Assembly: GCF_002933815.1 (NCBI RefSeq)
Contig: NZ_BEYR01000002.1
Location: 372,001-436,000, forward strand
Origin: Sphingobacterium sp. HMA12
GTDB taxonomy: Bacteria > Bacteroidota > Bacteroidia > Sphingobacteriales > Sphingobacteriaceae
Direction: 5' to 3'
Length of the DNA: 64,000 nt
Shown here: in pieces, positions 17,833 through 25,876 of the stretch
Layout: every line of letters begins with the position of its first letter
How positions within the stretch are numbered: position 1 is the first letter of the stretch
Made by a program: the position numbers and the translations under genes
The notes under the pieces: model-generated
Databases searched by the model: none
What the model was told of the DNA's origin: nothing
What the model saw: only the letters and a program-made list of their open reading frames with translations

Positions 17833-20259
17833 ATGAACAGAAATATTAGAAAAGTGGCAGTTCTCGGTTCGGGTGTTATGGGCTCGCGAATTGCTTGTCA
17901 TTTTGCTAACATTGGTGTCGAAGTCTTGTTGCTGGATATTGTTCCCCGTGAACTGCTGCCTGCAGAACAAGCAAAAGGCCTAACGTTGGAGAATAAGGCC
18001 GTTCGAGATCGGATTGTCAATACTTCGTTAGAAACAGCTTTAAAGACAAATCCTTCACCAATTTACAGCAAATCATTTGTAAAACGTATCAAAACAGGCA
18101 ATTTTGAAGATAACCTCAAAGATATTGCTCAGGCTGACTGGATTATTGAGGTTGTTGTAGAACGCTTAGATATTAAAAAGTCTGTTTTTGATCGTGTCGA
18201 ACAATTCCGTAAGCCAGGTACATTGATTACTTCCAATACTTCTGGTATTCCTATTCATCTCATGACTGAGGGGCGTAGTGAAGACTTTAAAGATCATTTC
18301 TGTGGCACACACTTTTTCAACCCACCACGTTATCTGCCTTTGTTGGAAGTAATTCCTACACCGCACACAAAGCCAGAAGTTATTGATTTTGTCCTTCATT
18401 TCGGAGATAAGATGTTGGGTAAAACGGTTGTTCTTTGTAAGGATACACCCGCATTTATCGGTAACCGGATCGGTGTTTATTCGATGCTGGCAGTGACTCA
18501 TCTGGTAGAACCTTTAGGTCTTACAGTTGAGGAAGTGGATAAATATACTGGTCCGGCAATGGGACATCCAAAGTCGGCAACTTTCCGTACCGCGGATGTT
18601 GTAGGCCTCGATACGCTGGTTAATGTCGCTAACGGTCTGGCGCAGAATGCGCCTGAAGACGAGGCAAAAGGTGTTTTCCAGCTTCCGGCCTTTATCAGTA
18701 AGATGGTTGAAAACAAGTGGCTCGGCGAAAAGACAAAAAAAGGATTTTATGAAAAGGTAAAAGCTGCTGATGGTAATTCTGAAATTCTTTCGCTGGATCT
18801 TAAAACACTCGCATTTGGTTCTCAGCAAAAAGTTAAGTCTTCAACTTTAGAGGCGACCAAGCCAGTTGAAGATATCCGTAAACGGATGAAAGTCTATGAA
18901 CAAGGAACAGACAAGGCGGCGGAGCTCTTCCGTGCCATGCATTATCCCTTATTTGAATATGTTTCACGTCGTGTTCCTGAAATCACAGATGATTTCTTCC
19001 GTATAGATGATGCTATGCGCGCTGGATTTGGCTGGGAATTAGGGCCATTTGAAGTCTGGGATGCTTTGGGAGTCCGTGAGACATTGGCTAAGATCAAGGC
19101 CGAAGAGAAGCGTTTGCCCGGACAAGATGGCGAGGTGGCGTCCTGGGTGCATGAAATGTTGGATTCAGGACATGAATCTTTCTATAAAATAGAAAATGGT
19201 GTTCGCCATTACTATGATATTGCATCCAAATCCTATAAACCTATTCCGGGAACCGAAGATTTGATTGTATTGGATCATATCCGTGAAAGCAAAACCATCT
19301 GGAAAAATACGGGAGTTTCAATTATTGATCTCGGTGATGGAATCATCAATTGCGAGTTTCATACCAAGATGAATACGATCGGTGGTGATGTGATCCAGGG
19401 ATTGAATAAAGCAATAGATCTTGCTGAAAAGGAATACCGAGGATTGGTTGTTTCCAATGATGGGAAGAATTTTTCTGCAGGAGCCAATATCGGAATGATT
19501 TTCATGATGGCCGTAGAGCAAGATTTTGATGAGTTAAATATGGCCGTTCGAGCCTTTCAAAATACATCCATGCGCTTGCGTTATTCATCTATTCCGGTTG
19601 TCGTAGCACCGTTTCAAATGACCTTAGGCGGTGGCTGTGAATTTTCGATGCATGCAGATTTTGTGCAGGCTCACGCCGAAACCTACATGGGCTTAGTAGA
19701 GCTGGGGGTAGGTGTTATCCCGGGCGGGGGCGGAACTAAAGAATTTACATTACGTGCATCCGAAGAATTTAAAGATGACCAGATCGTTCAGAATACCTTA
19801 AAGGATAAATTCCTGACCATTGGCCAGGCGAAAGTTTCGACTTCTGCTTACGAGGCCTACGAACTGGGGTATCTACAAAAAGATAAGTTTGCGATCACGA
19901 TGAACCGTGCACGCTTACTTGCCGATGCAAAGGCAAAGGCTTTGGAGTTAGCGGATGACGGTTACGTGCAGCCTGCACCACGAAACGATATCAAAGTGTT
20001 GGGTAATCAAGGTTTAGGGATTGTATATGTAGGTGCATCTTCGATGCGTGAAGGAAATTATATCTCTGACTATGATCGCAAAATATCGGAAAAACTAGGT
20101 TGGGTGATGTGTGGTGGCAACCTGTCATCGCCAACGGAAGTCTCTGAACAATACCTGCTGGATCTTGAACGAAAGACCTTCCTTGAACTCTGTGCTGAAC
20201 GTAAAACACTTGAAAGAATTCAATATATGTTGACAAAAGGAAAACCTTTACGGAATTAG
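17833..20259 (+). CDS. bifunctional 3-hydroxyacyl-CoA dehydrogenase / enoyl-CoA hydratase
   Basis: About 808 residues from the ATG at 17833 (an adjacent ATG at 17830 and a GTG at 17812 are alternatives). The dehydrogenase comes first: Rossmann motif VAVLGSGVMGSRIA and catalytic-histidine block GTHFFNPPRYLPLLEVIP, with the helical dehydrogenase C-terminal domain behind. The hydratase lies in the C-terminal third with oxyanion and catalytic blocks KNFSAGANIG and GGGCEFSMHAD ... LVELGVGVIPGGGG, both glutamates present. This is the reverse of the E. coli FadB order and usual in Bacteroidota. It performs the hydration and NAD-dependent oxidation steps of beta-oxidation. Confidence 0.93.
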   Translation: MNRNIRKVAVLGSGVMGSRIACHFANIGVEVLLLDIVPRELLPAEQAKGLTLENKAVRDRIVNTSLETALKTNPSPIYSKSFVKRIKTGNFEDNLKDIAQADWIIEVVVERLDIKKSVFDRVEQFRKPGTLITSNTSGIPIHLMTEGRSEDFKDHFCGTHFFNPPRYLPLLEVIPTPHTKPEVIDFVLHFGDKMLGKTVVLCKDTPAFIGNRIGVYSMLAVTHLVEPLGLTVEEVDKYTGPAMGHPKSATFRTADVVGLDTLVNVANGLAQNAPEDEAKGVFQLPAFISKMVENKWLGEKTKKGFYEKVKAADGNSEILSLDLKTLAFGSQQKVKSSTLEATKPVEDIRKRMKVYEQGTDKAAELFRAMHYPLFEYVSRRVPEITDDFFRIDDAMRAGFGWELGPFEVWDALGVRETLAKIKAEEKRLPGQDGEVASWVHEMLDSGHESFYKIENGVRHYYDIASKSYKPIPGTEDLIVLDHIRESKTIWKNTGVSIIDLGDGIINCEFHTKMNTIGGDVIQGLNKAIDLAEKEYRGLVVSNDGKNFSAGANIGMIFMMAVEQDFDELNMAVRAFQNTSMRLRYSSIPVVVAPFQMTLGGGCEFSMHADFVQAHAETYMGLVELGVGVIPGGGGTKEFTLRASEEFKDDQIVQNTLKDKFLTIGQAKVSTSAYEAYELGYLQKDKFAITMNRARLLADAKAKALELADDGYVQPAPRNDIKVLGNQGLGIVYVGASSMREGNYISDYDRKISEKLGWVMCGGNLSSPTEVSEQYLLDLERKTFLELCAERKTLERIQYMLTKGKPLRN

Positions 20260-20265
20260 GATAGA

Positions 20266-20293
20266 CAAAAGTATTTAGTACATAGTATTTAGA
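20266..20293 (-). repeat. 14-nt-period repeat, left flank of the S23 gene (inverted copy)
   Basis: Read on the minus strand the segment is TCTAAATACTATGT followed by ACTAAATACTTTTG, two 14-nt units matching the units at 20657-20688, 43707-43738 and 45822-45854. It lies in opposite orientation to the copy on the other side of the S23 gene, so the two form imperfect terminal inverted repeats around it. Confidence 0.65.
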
Positions 20294-20294
20294 T

Positions 20295-20675
20295 ATGCAT
20301 AATTATAAGGAATTAATACTTTGGCAGAAATCTATCGCGTTGGTATCTGATGTATATAAAGCTACAGCAACTTTCCCAGATCGTGAACGATTTAATCTCA
20401 TTTCACAAATAAATAGAGCTGCAGTATCTATTCCTTCAAATATTGCTGAGGGTGCAGGAAGAAATTCGAATAAAGAGTTTGTTCAGTTTTTGGCAATAGC
20501 ACATGCGTCTACATATGAAGTCGAAACACAGTTAATAATATCAAAAAATTTAGGTTATTTATCAGAAGAGGATTTAGAGGGTCTTTTGGAAAAGCTGGGG
20601 GAATTACAGAAAATGAACTACATTTTTCAACAAAAGCTATTACTTAAGGTCAAGAATCTAACTACTAATATCTAA
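20295..20675 (+). CDS. S23/IVP-type four-helix-bundle protein
   Basis: The 126-residue protein matches the four-helix-bundle family named after the open reading frames in 23S rRNA intervening sequences (TIGR02436). Diagnostic features are LILWQKSIALV, then QINRAAVSIPSNIAEGAGR and the FVQFLAIAHASTYEVETQL helix. The function of free-standing copies is unknown; a structural relative, Avd, works with diversity-generating reverse transcriptases, but none is present here. The gene is visibly more AT-rich than its neighbours and uses ATA codons they avoid. It separates the HAD/ECH and thiolase genes of one operon, has no clear ribosome-binding site, and its own stop codon lies inside the right-hand repeat. 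Confidence 0.9.
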   Translation: MHNYKELILWQKSIALVSDVYKATATFPDRERFNLISQINRAAVSIPSNIAEGAGRNSNKEFVQFLAIAHASTYEVETQLIISKNLGYLSEEDLEGLLEKLGELQKMNYIFQQKLLLKVKNLTTNI

Positions 20676-20688
20676 CTACTAATATCTC
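20657..20688 (+). repeat. 14-nt-period repeat, right flank of the S23 gene
   Basis: Two identical units TCTAACTACTAATA (20657-20670 and 20671-20684) plus TCTC. The S23 stop codon falls inside, and the thiolase ATG begins only 5 nt after the end. It matches the solitary site at 43707-43738 in 27 of 32 positions. Confidence 0.75.
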
Positions 20689-20693
20689 AAATA

Positions 20694-21869
20694 ATGGAAG
20701 CATACATAGTAGCAGGATTTCGTACAGCAGTAGGTAAAGCTCCTCGAGGAGGATTTCGCTTTATGCGGGCTGATGATTTAGCATCAAATGTGATTAAACA
20801 TCTCGTGTCCACTGTGCCGAATTTAAATAAAGAAGATATAGATGATGTCATTGTGGGGAATGCAATGCCTGAGGCAGAACAGGGGCTTAACATGGCACGT
20901 TTTATTTCCCTGATGGGTTTAGATACAGATAAGGTACCTGGCGTTACCGTCAATCGGTATTGTGCCTCTGGATTGGAGACGATCGCCACAGCGGTTGCAA
21001 AGATCAAGACAGGTATGGCTGATGTTATTATTGCCGGTGGTGTTGAAGTGATGTCAGGAATGCCTTTCGGAGGCTGGAAGATTGTTCCCAATCCTGTCGT
21101 TGCCAAAGAGCATCCCGATTGGTATTGGGGTATGGGTCTTACGGCAGAGGCTGTAGCGAAGGACTACAATGTCTCCCGTGAAGATCAAGATGCCTTTGCA
21201 CTGAAGTCCAATCAAAAGGCTGTTGCTGCTATTCAAAATGGCCATCTTAAAGATGGTATTGTGCCGATCACGGTCAAAGAGAACTATCTGAAAGACGGTA
21301 AGATTGCGACTCGGGAATACGTTGTGGATACCGATGAAGGGCCTCGTGCAGATACCTCCTTGGAAGCTTTGGGTAAGTTGAAGCCTGTATTTGCTGCCAA
21401 TGGTTCGGTGACAGCAGGAAACTCCTCGCAGACATCGGATGGCGCAGCATTTGTGCTGGTGATGTCTGAGGCTAAAGTGAAGGAACTGGGTGTTAAACCC
21501 ATTGCCAAGCTCGTCAGTTTTGCTGTTGCAGGCGTACCGCCACGGATTATGGGAATAGGGCCAATCTATGCAATACCTAAAGCTTTGGAACGGGCAGGGC
21601 TAAAAAAAGAAGATATCGATTTGTTCGAATTGAACGAAGCTTTTGCTTCACAGTCTTTGGCCGTTATTCGTGAACTCGGACTTGATGAAGAAAAAGTCAA
21701 TGTCAATGGTGGTGCGATAGCCTTGGGGCATCCCTTGGGCTGTACAGGAGCCAAACTGACCGTGCAGGTCTTACATGAACTGAAACGCCGCGGTAAAAAA
21801 TATGGTATGGTGACGATGTGCGTGGGGACTGGTCAAGGAGCAGCCGGTATCTTTGAACTATTGGACTAA
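20694..21869 (+). CDS. acetyl-CoA C-acyltransferase (thiolase)
   Basis: The 391-residue thiolase has all catalytic elements: nucleophilic Cys in [12 protein letters not shown], His in [17 protein letters not shown], and the second Cys in [13 protein letters not shown]. It performs the thiolytic release of acetyl-CoA that ends each beta-oxidation round, and may also run in the condensing direction. It should belong to the transcription unit starting at 17278, but about 434 nt containing the S23 gene and its repeats now separate it from the HAD/ECH gene. Its start lies directly behind the repeat with no obvious Shine-Dalgarno sequence, which is common in this phylum. Confidence 0.95.
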   Translation: MEAYIVAGFRTAVGKAPRGGFRFMRADDLASNVIKHLVSTVPNLNKEDIDDVIVGNAMPEAEQGLNMARFISLMGLDTDKVPGVTVNRYCASGLETIATAVAKIKTGMADVIIAGGVEVMSGMPFGGWKIVPNPVVAKEHPDWYWGMGLTAEAVAKDYNVSREDQDAFALKSNQKAVAAIQNGHLKDGIVPITVKENYLKDGKIATREYVVDTDEGPRADTSLEALGKLKPVFAANGSVTAGNSSQTSDGAAFVLVMSEAKVKELGVKPIAKLVSFAVAGVPPRIMGIGPIYAIPKALERAGLKKEDIDLFELNEAFASQSLAVIRELGLDEEKVNVNGGAIALGHPLGCTGAKLTVQVLHELKRRGKKYGMVTMCVGTGQGAAGIFELLD

Positions 21870-21944
21870 ATTCGAACACTAAAAATAACAGTATAAACCA
21901 TTTTATTTGCTAGTCTCATAGCGGGTAAAAATATTTAAAATATT

Positions 21945-21985
21945 GTGTAACCCTGGGTGGCCAAAAGCCAACTCAGGGGTTGCAC
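21945..21985 (+). other. intercistronic stem-loop without U tract
   Basis: The segment folds into about 17 bp with two single-base bulges (GTGTAA / CCC / TGGG / TGGC arms, loop CAAAA). No T run follows, so it is not a standard terminator. It sits 17 nt before the acyl-CoA dehydrogenase ATG and could set mRNA stability or translation of that gene. Confidence 0.55.
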
Positions 21986-22002
21986 CTCAAATCTAAAAAA
22001 CA

Positions 22003-23784
22003 ATGAGCGAAAATAAAGCAATCAAAGGCGGTGAGTTCGTTATTAGAGAGACTCCCTATACAGCTATTTTTATCCCAGAGGAGTTTGATGAAGAAGCGAA
22101 AATGATTCGGCAGACCTGTTTGGATTTCTTGGATACCGAAGTATTAAATAAGCTTGATCGTATCGACGCACAGGAAGAGGGATTGATGCCTAGCCTGATG
22201 GATAAAGCTGGTGAGTTAGGTATGTTGGGCGTGTCAATTCCGGAAGAATATGGTGGCTTTGGTAAGAACTTTAATACGTCCATGCTTGTAGCGGAAGCCG
22301 TGGGTGGAGGTTTTTCTTTTGCCGTTGCCTTGTCTGCGCATACAGGCATTGGCACCTTACCAATCCTTTATTATGGTAATGCAGAGCAAAAAGCGAAGTA
22401 TATACCTAAACTCGCGACTGGCGAATGGAAGGCTTCCTATTGTCTGACCGAACCAAATGCCGGATCAGATGCCAATTCCGGCCGTACCTCTGCAAAACTA
22501 AATGCCGCAGGAACCCACTATCTGATCAACGGTCAAAAAATGTGGATTACCAATGGTGGATTTGCAGATATCTTTATTGTATTTGCAAAAATCGATGACG
22601 ATAAAAACCTGACCGCATTTATTGTCGAAAAAGATTTTGGTGGGATCACCATGAACCCCGAAGAACATAAATTGGGGATCAAAGGATCTTCAACACGTCA
22701 GATATTTTTTAATGACTGTGCTGTTCCAGTTGAAAATATGCTTTCTGAGCGTGAAAATGGATTTAAGATCGCTGTAAATATCCTAAATATCGGAAGGATC
22801 AAATTAGGTGCTGCAACAAACGGTTCGGCTCGTATGGTGATTAATCATGCGGTTCAATACGCCAATGAGCGCGTGCAGTTTAACTTACCGATTTCAAAAT
22901 TTGGTGCTATTCGATACAAATTGGCAGAGATGGCGACACGTCTATTTGCTGTGGAATCTGCATCCTATCGTGCGGGCCAAAATATCGATGATGCCTATGA
23001 TGCATTGATTGCAGACGGTATGGATGAAGCAAAAGCCAAATTGAAATCCGTGGAACAATTTGCGATCGAGTGTGCCATTATCAAAGTATGGTGTTCCGAG
23101 ATGTTGGACTATGTGGTGGATGAAGGTGTGCAGATCTATGGCGGAATGGGTTATTCGGCCGATGCGCCGATGGAGCGTGCTTATCGCGATTCACGTATCA
23201 ACCGGATCTTCGAAGGTACCAATGAGGTGAATAGGCTGCTTGTTGTGGATATGTTGTTAAAACGGGCGATGAAAGGTGAACTGGATCTGATGGGACCTGC
23301 GCAAGCCGTAGCAAGTGAACTATTGGCTATTCCTGACTTCGGTGAAGAAGATGATGCCCCATTCGCTGCCGAGAAGAAAATTATCGCCAACCTCAAAAAA
23401 GCAGGTCTGCTCATTGCTGGAGCTGCGGTTCAGAAACTGATGATGTCACTTTCGAAAGAAGAAGAGATCTTAATGAATATCGCAGATATCATCGGCTACG
23501 TATATATTGCAGAATCTGTACTGTTACGTGCAGAAAAGCTTGTGCATGCCGGTTCAGAAAAGGGCGAGTACGCGACAGATATGGCGAAGATCTATCTATA
23601 TGGTGCAATCGATAAAATCAATGCTGCGGGTAAAGAAGCGTTATATTCCTTTGGTGAAGGCGATGAGTTGAATATGATGCTCGTTGGGCTACGCCGGTTC
23701 ACCAAAGCGCAGCCATTCAACATCAAAGATGCACGCCAGCGAATTGCAAAAAAATTAATAGAAGAAAATAAATATTGTTTTTGA
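22003..23784 (+). CDS. acyl-CoA dehydrogenase (long form with extended C-terminus)
   Basis: The 593-residue flavoprotein has the dehydrogenase signatures YCLTEPNAGSDANSGRT (FAD and substrate binding) and RIFEGTNEVNRLLV, which carries the catalytic-base region. An additional C-terminal helical domain of about 180 residues follows (from roughly residue 420), as in very-long-chain type dehydrogenases. It catalyses the first, FAD-dependent step of fatty-acid beta-oxidation. It is last in the fad operon; a structured intercistronic hairpin precedes it and a terminator (23812-23842) follows. Confidence 0.95.
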   Translation: MSENKAIKGGEFVIRETPYTAIFIPEEFDEEAKMIRQTCLDFLDTEVLNKLDRIDAQEEGLMPSLMDKAGELGMLGVSIPEEYGGFGKNFNTSMLVAEAVGGGFSFAVALSAHTGIGTLPILYYGNAEQKAKYIPKLATGEWKASYCLTEPNAGSDANSGRTSAKLNAAGTHYLINGQKMWITNGGFADIFIVFAKIDDDKNLTAFIVEKDFGGITMNPEEHKLGIKGSSTRQIFFNDCAVPVENMLSERENGFKIAVNILNIGRIKLGAATNGSARMVINHAVQYANERVQFNLPISKFGAIRYKLAEMATRLFAVESASYRAGQNIDDAYDALIADGMDEAKAKLKSVEQFAIECAIIKVWCSEMLDYVVDEGVQIYGGMGYSADAPMERAYRDSRINRIFEGTNEVNRLLVVDMLLKRAMKGELDLMGPAQAVASELLAIPDFGEEDDAPFAAEKKIIANLKKAGLLIAGAAVQKLMMSLSKEEEILMNIADIIGYVYIAESVLLRAEKLVHAGSEKGEYATDMAKIYLYGAIDKINAAGKEALYSFGEGDELNMMLVGLRRFTKAQPFNIKDARQRIAKKLIEENKYCF

Positions 23785-23811
23785 TTGATAATGATTATTG
23801 GTTTTGGTTGT

Positions 23812-23842
23812 ATGGCCGGAGAGAAATCTTCGGCCATTTTTG
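23812..23842 (+). terminator. terminator of the beta-oxidation operon
   Basis: Stem ATGGCCG/CGGCCAT with a 12-nt loop and a T run. Confidence 0.75.
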
Positions 23843-23905
23843 TGTTACAATAACCAAAAGTATCCGCAATTATAGTAAATTTAGCCTTTTAATACTAACC
23901 AATAT

Positions 23906-25162
23906 ATGGCATCGTCAAGATCATTTGCATTTACAGAAGACTGGGTAGTCGTCATTTTGGGACTCGCTACCATTTTTTTAGCACTTTCAGGTATTTTTGC
24001 GCCTGTACCTAATTTTTCCTGGACTAATTCTTCCGAACTGGCCGCTACAATTTTTGATCCGGCTAATCTCAGCAAGATTTTTCAGCAGTTTATCTTCGTC
24101 TTTGTGACAGGTATTCTGGGTGCATTTTTGCTCGGTAAATCCGTCAAACATCTGCTGATCGTATTTCCGGTAGTGTTTATTTTGACCATATTCGCCCTGA
24201 TATTAGCAGGTAATTCGACAGTGAAGGAATATAATCTCGAAGCTGTTATTTTTAGTTTGATTATCGGTTTGATCATCAGCAATTGCTTTAAGCTGCCTGC
24301 TTGGTTTAAAGAAGCCCTGAGCACGGAACTGTATGTCAAGATCGGATTGATTTTACTGGGTACTACGGTGATCTTTGGCGATATCCTTAAGGCAGGTTCG
24401 CTGGGGCTTATTCAGGCTTTGGCAGTTGTACTATCAGTATGGTATTTTGCTTTTTGGATCTGTAAAAAATTGAAGATCGACAAGGAAATGTCGTTGATGT
24501 TGTCCAGTGCAGTCTCCATTTGCGGTGTTTCCGCTGCCATAGCTACTTCCGGCGCGATTAAAGGTGATAGCAAAAAGCTCTCCTACGTGATTTCCCTAGT
24601 CTTGATCACCGCAATTCCAATGATGATTTTTATGCCCTATATGGCTGAATGGATGGGCTTGTCGCAAGAGGTGACCGGCGCATGGTTAGGAGGGAGTATA
24701 GATACCACAGGAGCTGTTGTTGCATCGGGCTCCCTCGTTGGAGAAGAGGCGTTAAAAATTAGTACAATTGTTAAATTCTCGCAAAATGTATTGCTGGGAC
24801 TCGCAGCATTTGCGATCAGTATTTATTGGACCTATGCAAAATCTGTAGATGATGAAACAAAGCGGGATAAACCGACGCTAAAGATTATCTGGGAACGCTT
24901 TCCTAAATTTGTGCTTGGGTTTGTATTTGCATCGCTATTGTTTTCATTTGTCATCTCCCCGGAAAAAGTGGATGCCGTCAAGGGAAGTCTGAAAAATTTG
25001 CAGGGCCTCTGGTTTACCCTGGCATTTACTTCGATTGGTCTGGAGACAAATTTCAAAGATCTTTTTGTACAGGATAATAAAAAACCTCTTTACGCATTTT
25101 TGATCGCACAGACTTTTAATGTCGTAGTGACCCTGTTGATAGCGCTGGTACTGTTCCGATAA
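23906..25162 (+). CDS. YeiH/UPF0324 family putative sulfate exporter
   Basis: The 418-residue protein has about ten hydrophobic segments and the family blocks MSLMLSSAVSICGVSAAIATSG and GAWLGGSIDTTGAVVASG. YeiH-type proteins are inner-membrane permeases annotated as sulfate exporters; the substrate of this member is not shown. The ATG at 23906 sits about 120 nt behind the fad operon terminator, so it is a separate unit ending at the strong terminator at 25216-25246. Confidence 0.87.
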   Translation: MASSRSFAFTEDWVVVILGLATIFLALSGIFAPVPNFSWTNSSELAATIFDPANLSKIFQQFIFVFVTGILGAFLLGKSVKHLLIVFPVVFILTIFALILAGNSTVKEYNLEAVIFSLIIGLIISNCFKLPAWFKEALSTELYVKIGLILLGTTVIFGDILKAGSLGLIQALAVVLSVWYFAFWICKKLKIDKEMSLMLSSAVSICGVSAAIATSGAIKGDSKKLSYVISLVLITAIPMMIFMPYMAEWMGLSQEVTGAWLGGSIDTTGAVVASGSLVGEEALKISTIVKFSQNVLLGLAAFAISIYWTYAKSVDDETKRDKPTLKIIWERFPKFVLGFVFASLLFSFVISPEKVDAVKGSLKNLQGLWFTLAFTSIGLETNFKDLFVQDNKKPLYAFLIAQTFNVVVTLLIALVLFR

Positions 25163-25215
25163 TTAATAGGTGAAAAATTGAGCCGAATACTTTCGGAATT
25201 AAACAATATTTGCGC

Positions 25216-25246
25216 AAAAGTCCGCCATCCTTGGCGGACTTTTTTT
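25216..25246 (+). terminator. terminator after the YeiH gene
   Basis: A perfect 12-bp stem AAAAGTCCGCCA with its complement, loop TCCT, then a T run. Confidence 0.92.
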
Positions 25247-25876
25247 GTCCTAAGTCTTTTTCATTTGCTCAATCCCACCGGTAGTCATGTCAAATTAGTC
25301 CATGAACATGAAAGATCATATTATTCTCGCTAAAACTACCTAGATTTCCGAGTGAGATCATGTTAATTATTTCGGAAAAAGTGAAGCTAGGTGCTGGAAA
25401 ATAGTTCCTGTGCTGACAGGTAAACGGATGATTATTTAAATATTTTTGGATGTGTAATCCGCTTTTTAGAGTGTTTAAAATGCTGTTAATGAATGTTTAT
25501 CGAGTATATTTTAAAAAATATTTATTAAATCTATCAAATTAGTAGTCTTTTAAAAAATATTTCTATATTTGTACTGTTATCCTGATTTACAGTACGTCAT
25601 GAAGGAGTAGCTGAAAAAAATGAATATACTTAATTATGGAAAGAATGAAACAAGATTACTTTTTAAAAATAAGCTTACAGATTACTGCATTGAAAGTGGC
25701 TTTTACTTCCCTAGAAAATAATGAAAAACGAATGTGTTGTTAAAATTTCTCTCTTACACTCTCTTATATTAGAAAAGGGAAGCCGAGGCTTCCCTTTTTA
25801 AACAAAGTTTTAACAATGAAACAAGTTCTATTGGCGTTGGCACTTGTTTATTTTCACTATTAAACTGAATAAATTT
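25247..25876 (+). other. 630-nt intergenic region upstream of a TonB-dependent receptor: leader or small-RNA candidate
   Basis: No conventional gene is present. The proximal half is AT-rich and featureless. A TATATTTG box (25564-25571) is followed at once by a 7-bp inverted repeat GTACTGT/ACAGTAC (25571-25595), a GAAGGAG sequence (25601-25607), two tiny in-frame open frames joined by a TAATG overlap (25620-25721, 33 residues; 25721-25801, 26 residues), and a terminator-like stem at 25773-25798. I did not recognise a named riboswitch. The receptor ATG at 25877 is about 75 nt past the terminator stem. Confidence 0.5.
25773..25799 (+). terminator. terminator-like stem upstream of the receptor gene
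   Basis: Twelve-base arms AAAAGGGAAGCC/GGCTTCCCTTTT followed by T and A. It could end a short leader transcript (attenuation) or a separate small RNA. Confidence 0.7.

Noticed and set aside
17833..20259. Dehydrogenase-first order of the HAD/ECH fusion, opposite to E. coli FadB.
   Set aside because: This order is common in the phylum and not a rearrangement.
25577..25591. TTATCCTGATTTACA also occurs at 38247-38261.
   Set aside because: A shared 15-mer is expected by chance in an AT-rich 64-kb sequence, and contexts differ (receptor leader versus hairpin loop).
25247..25876. Possible cobalamin or other known riboswitch ahead of the receptor.
   Set aside because: No conserved riboswitch core was recognised on either strand.
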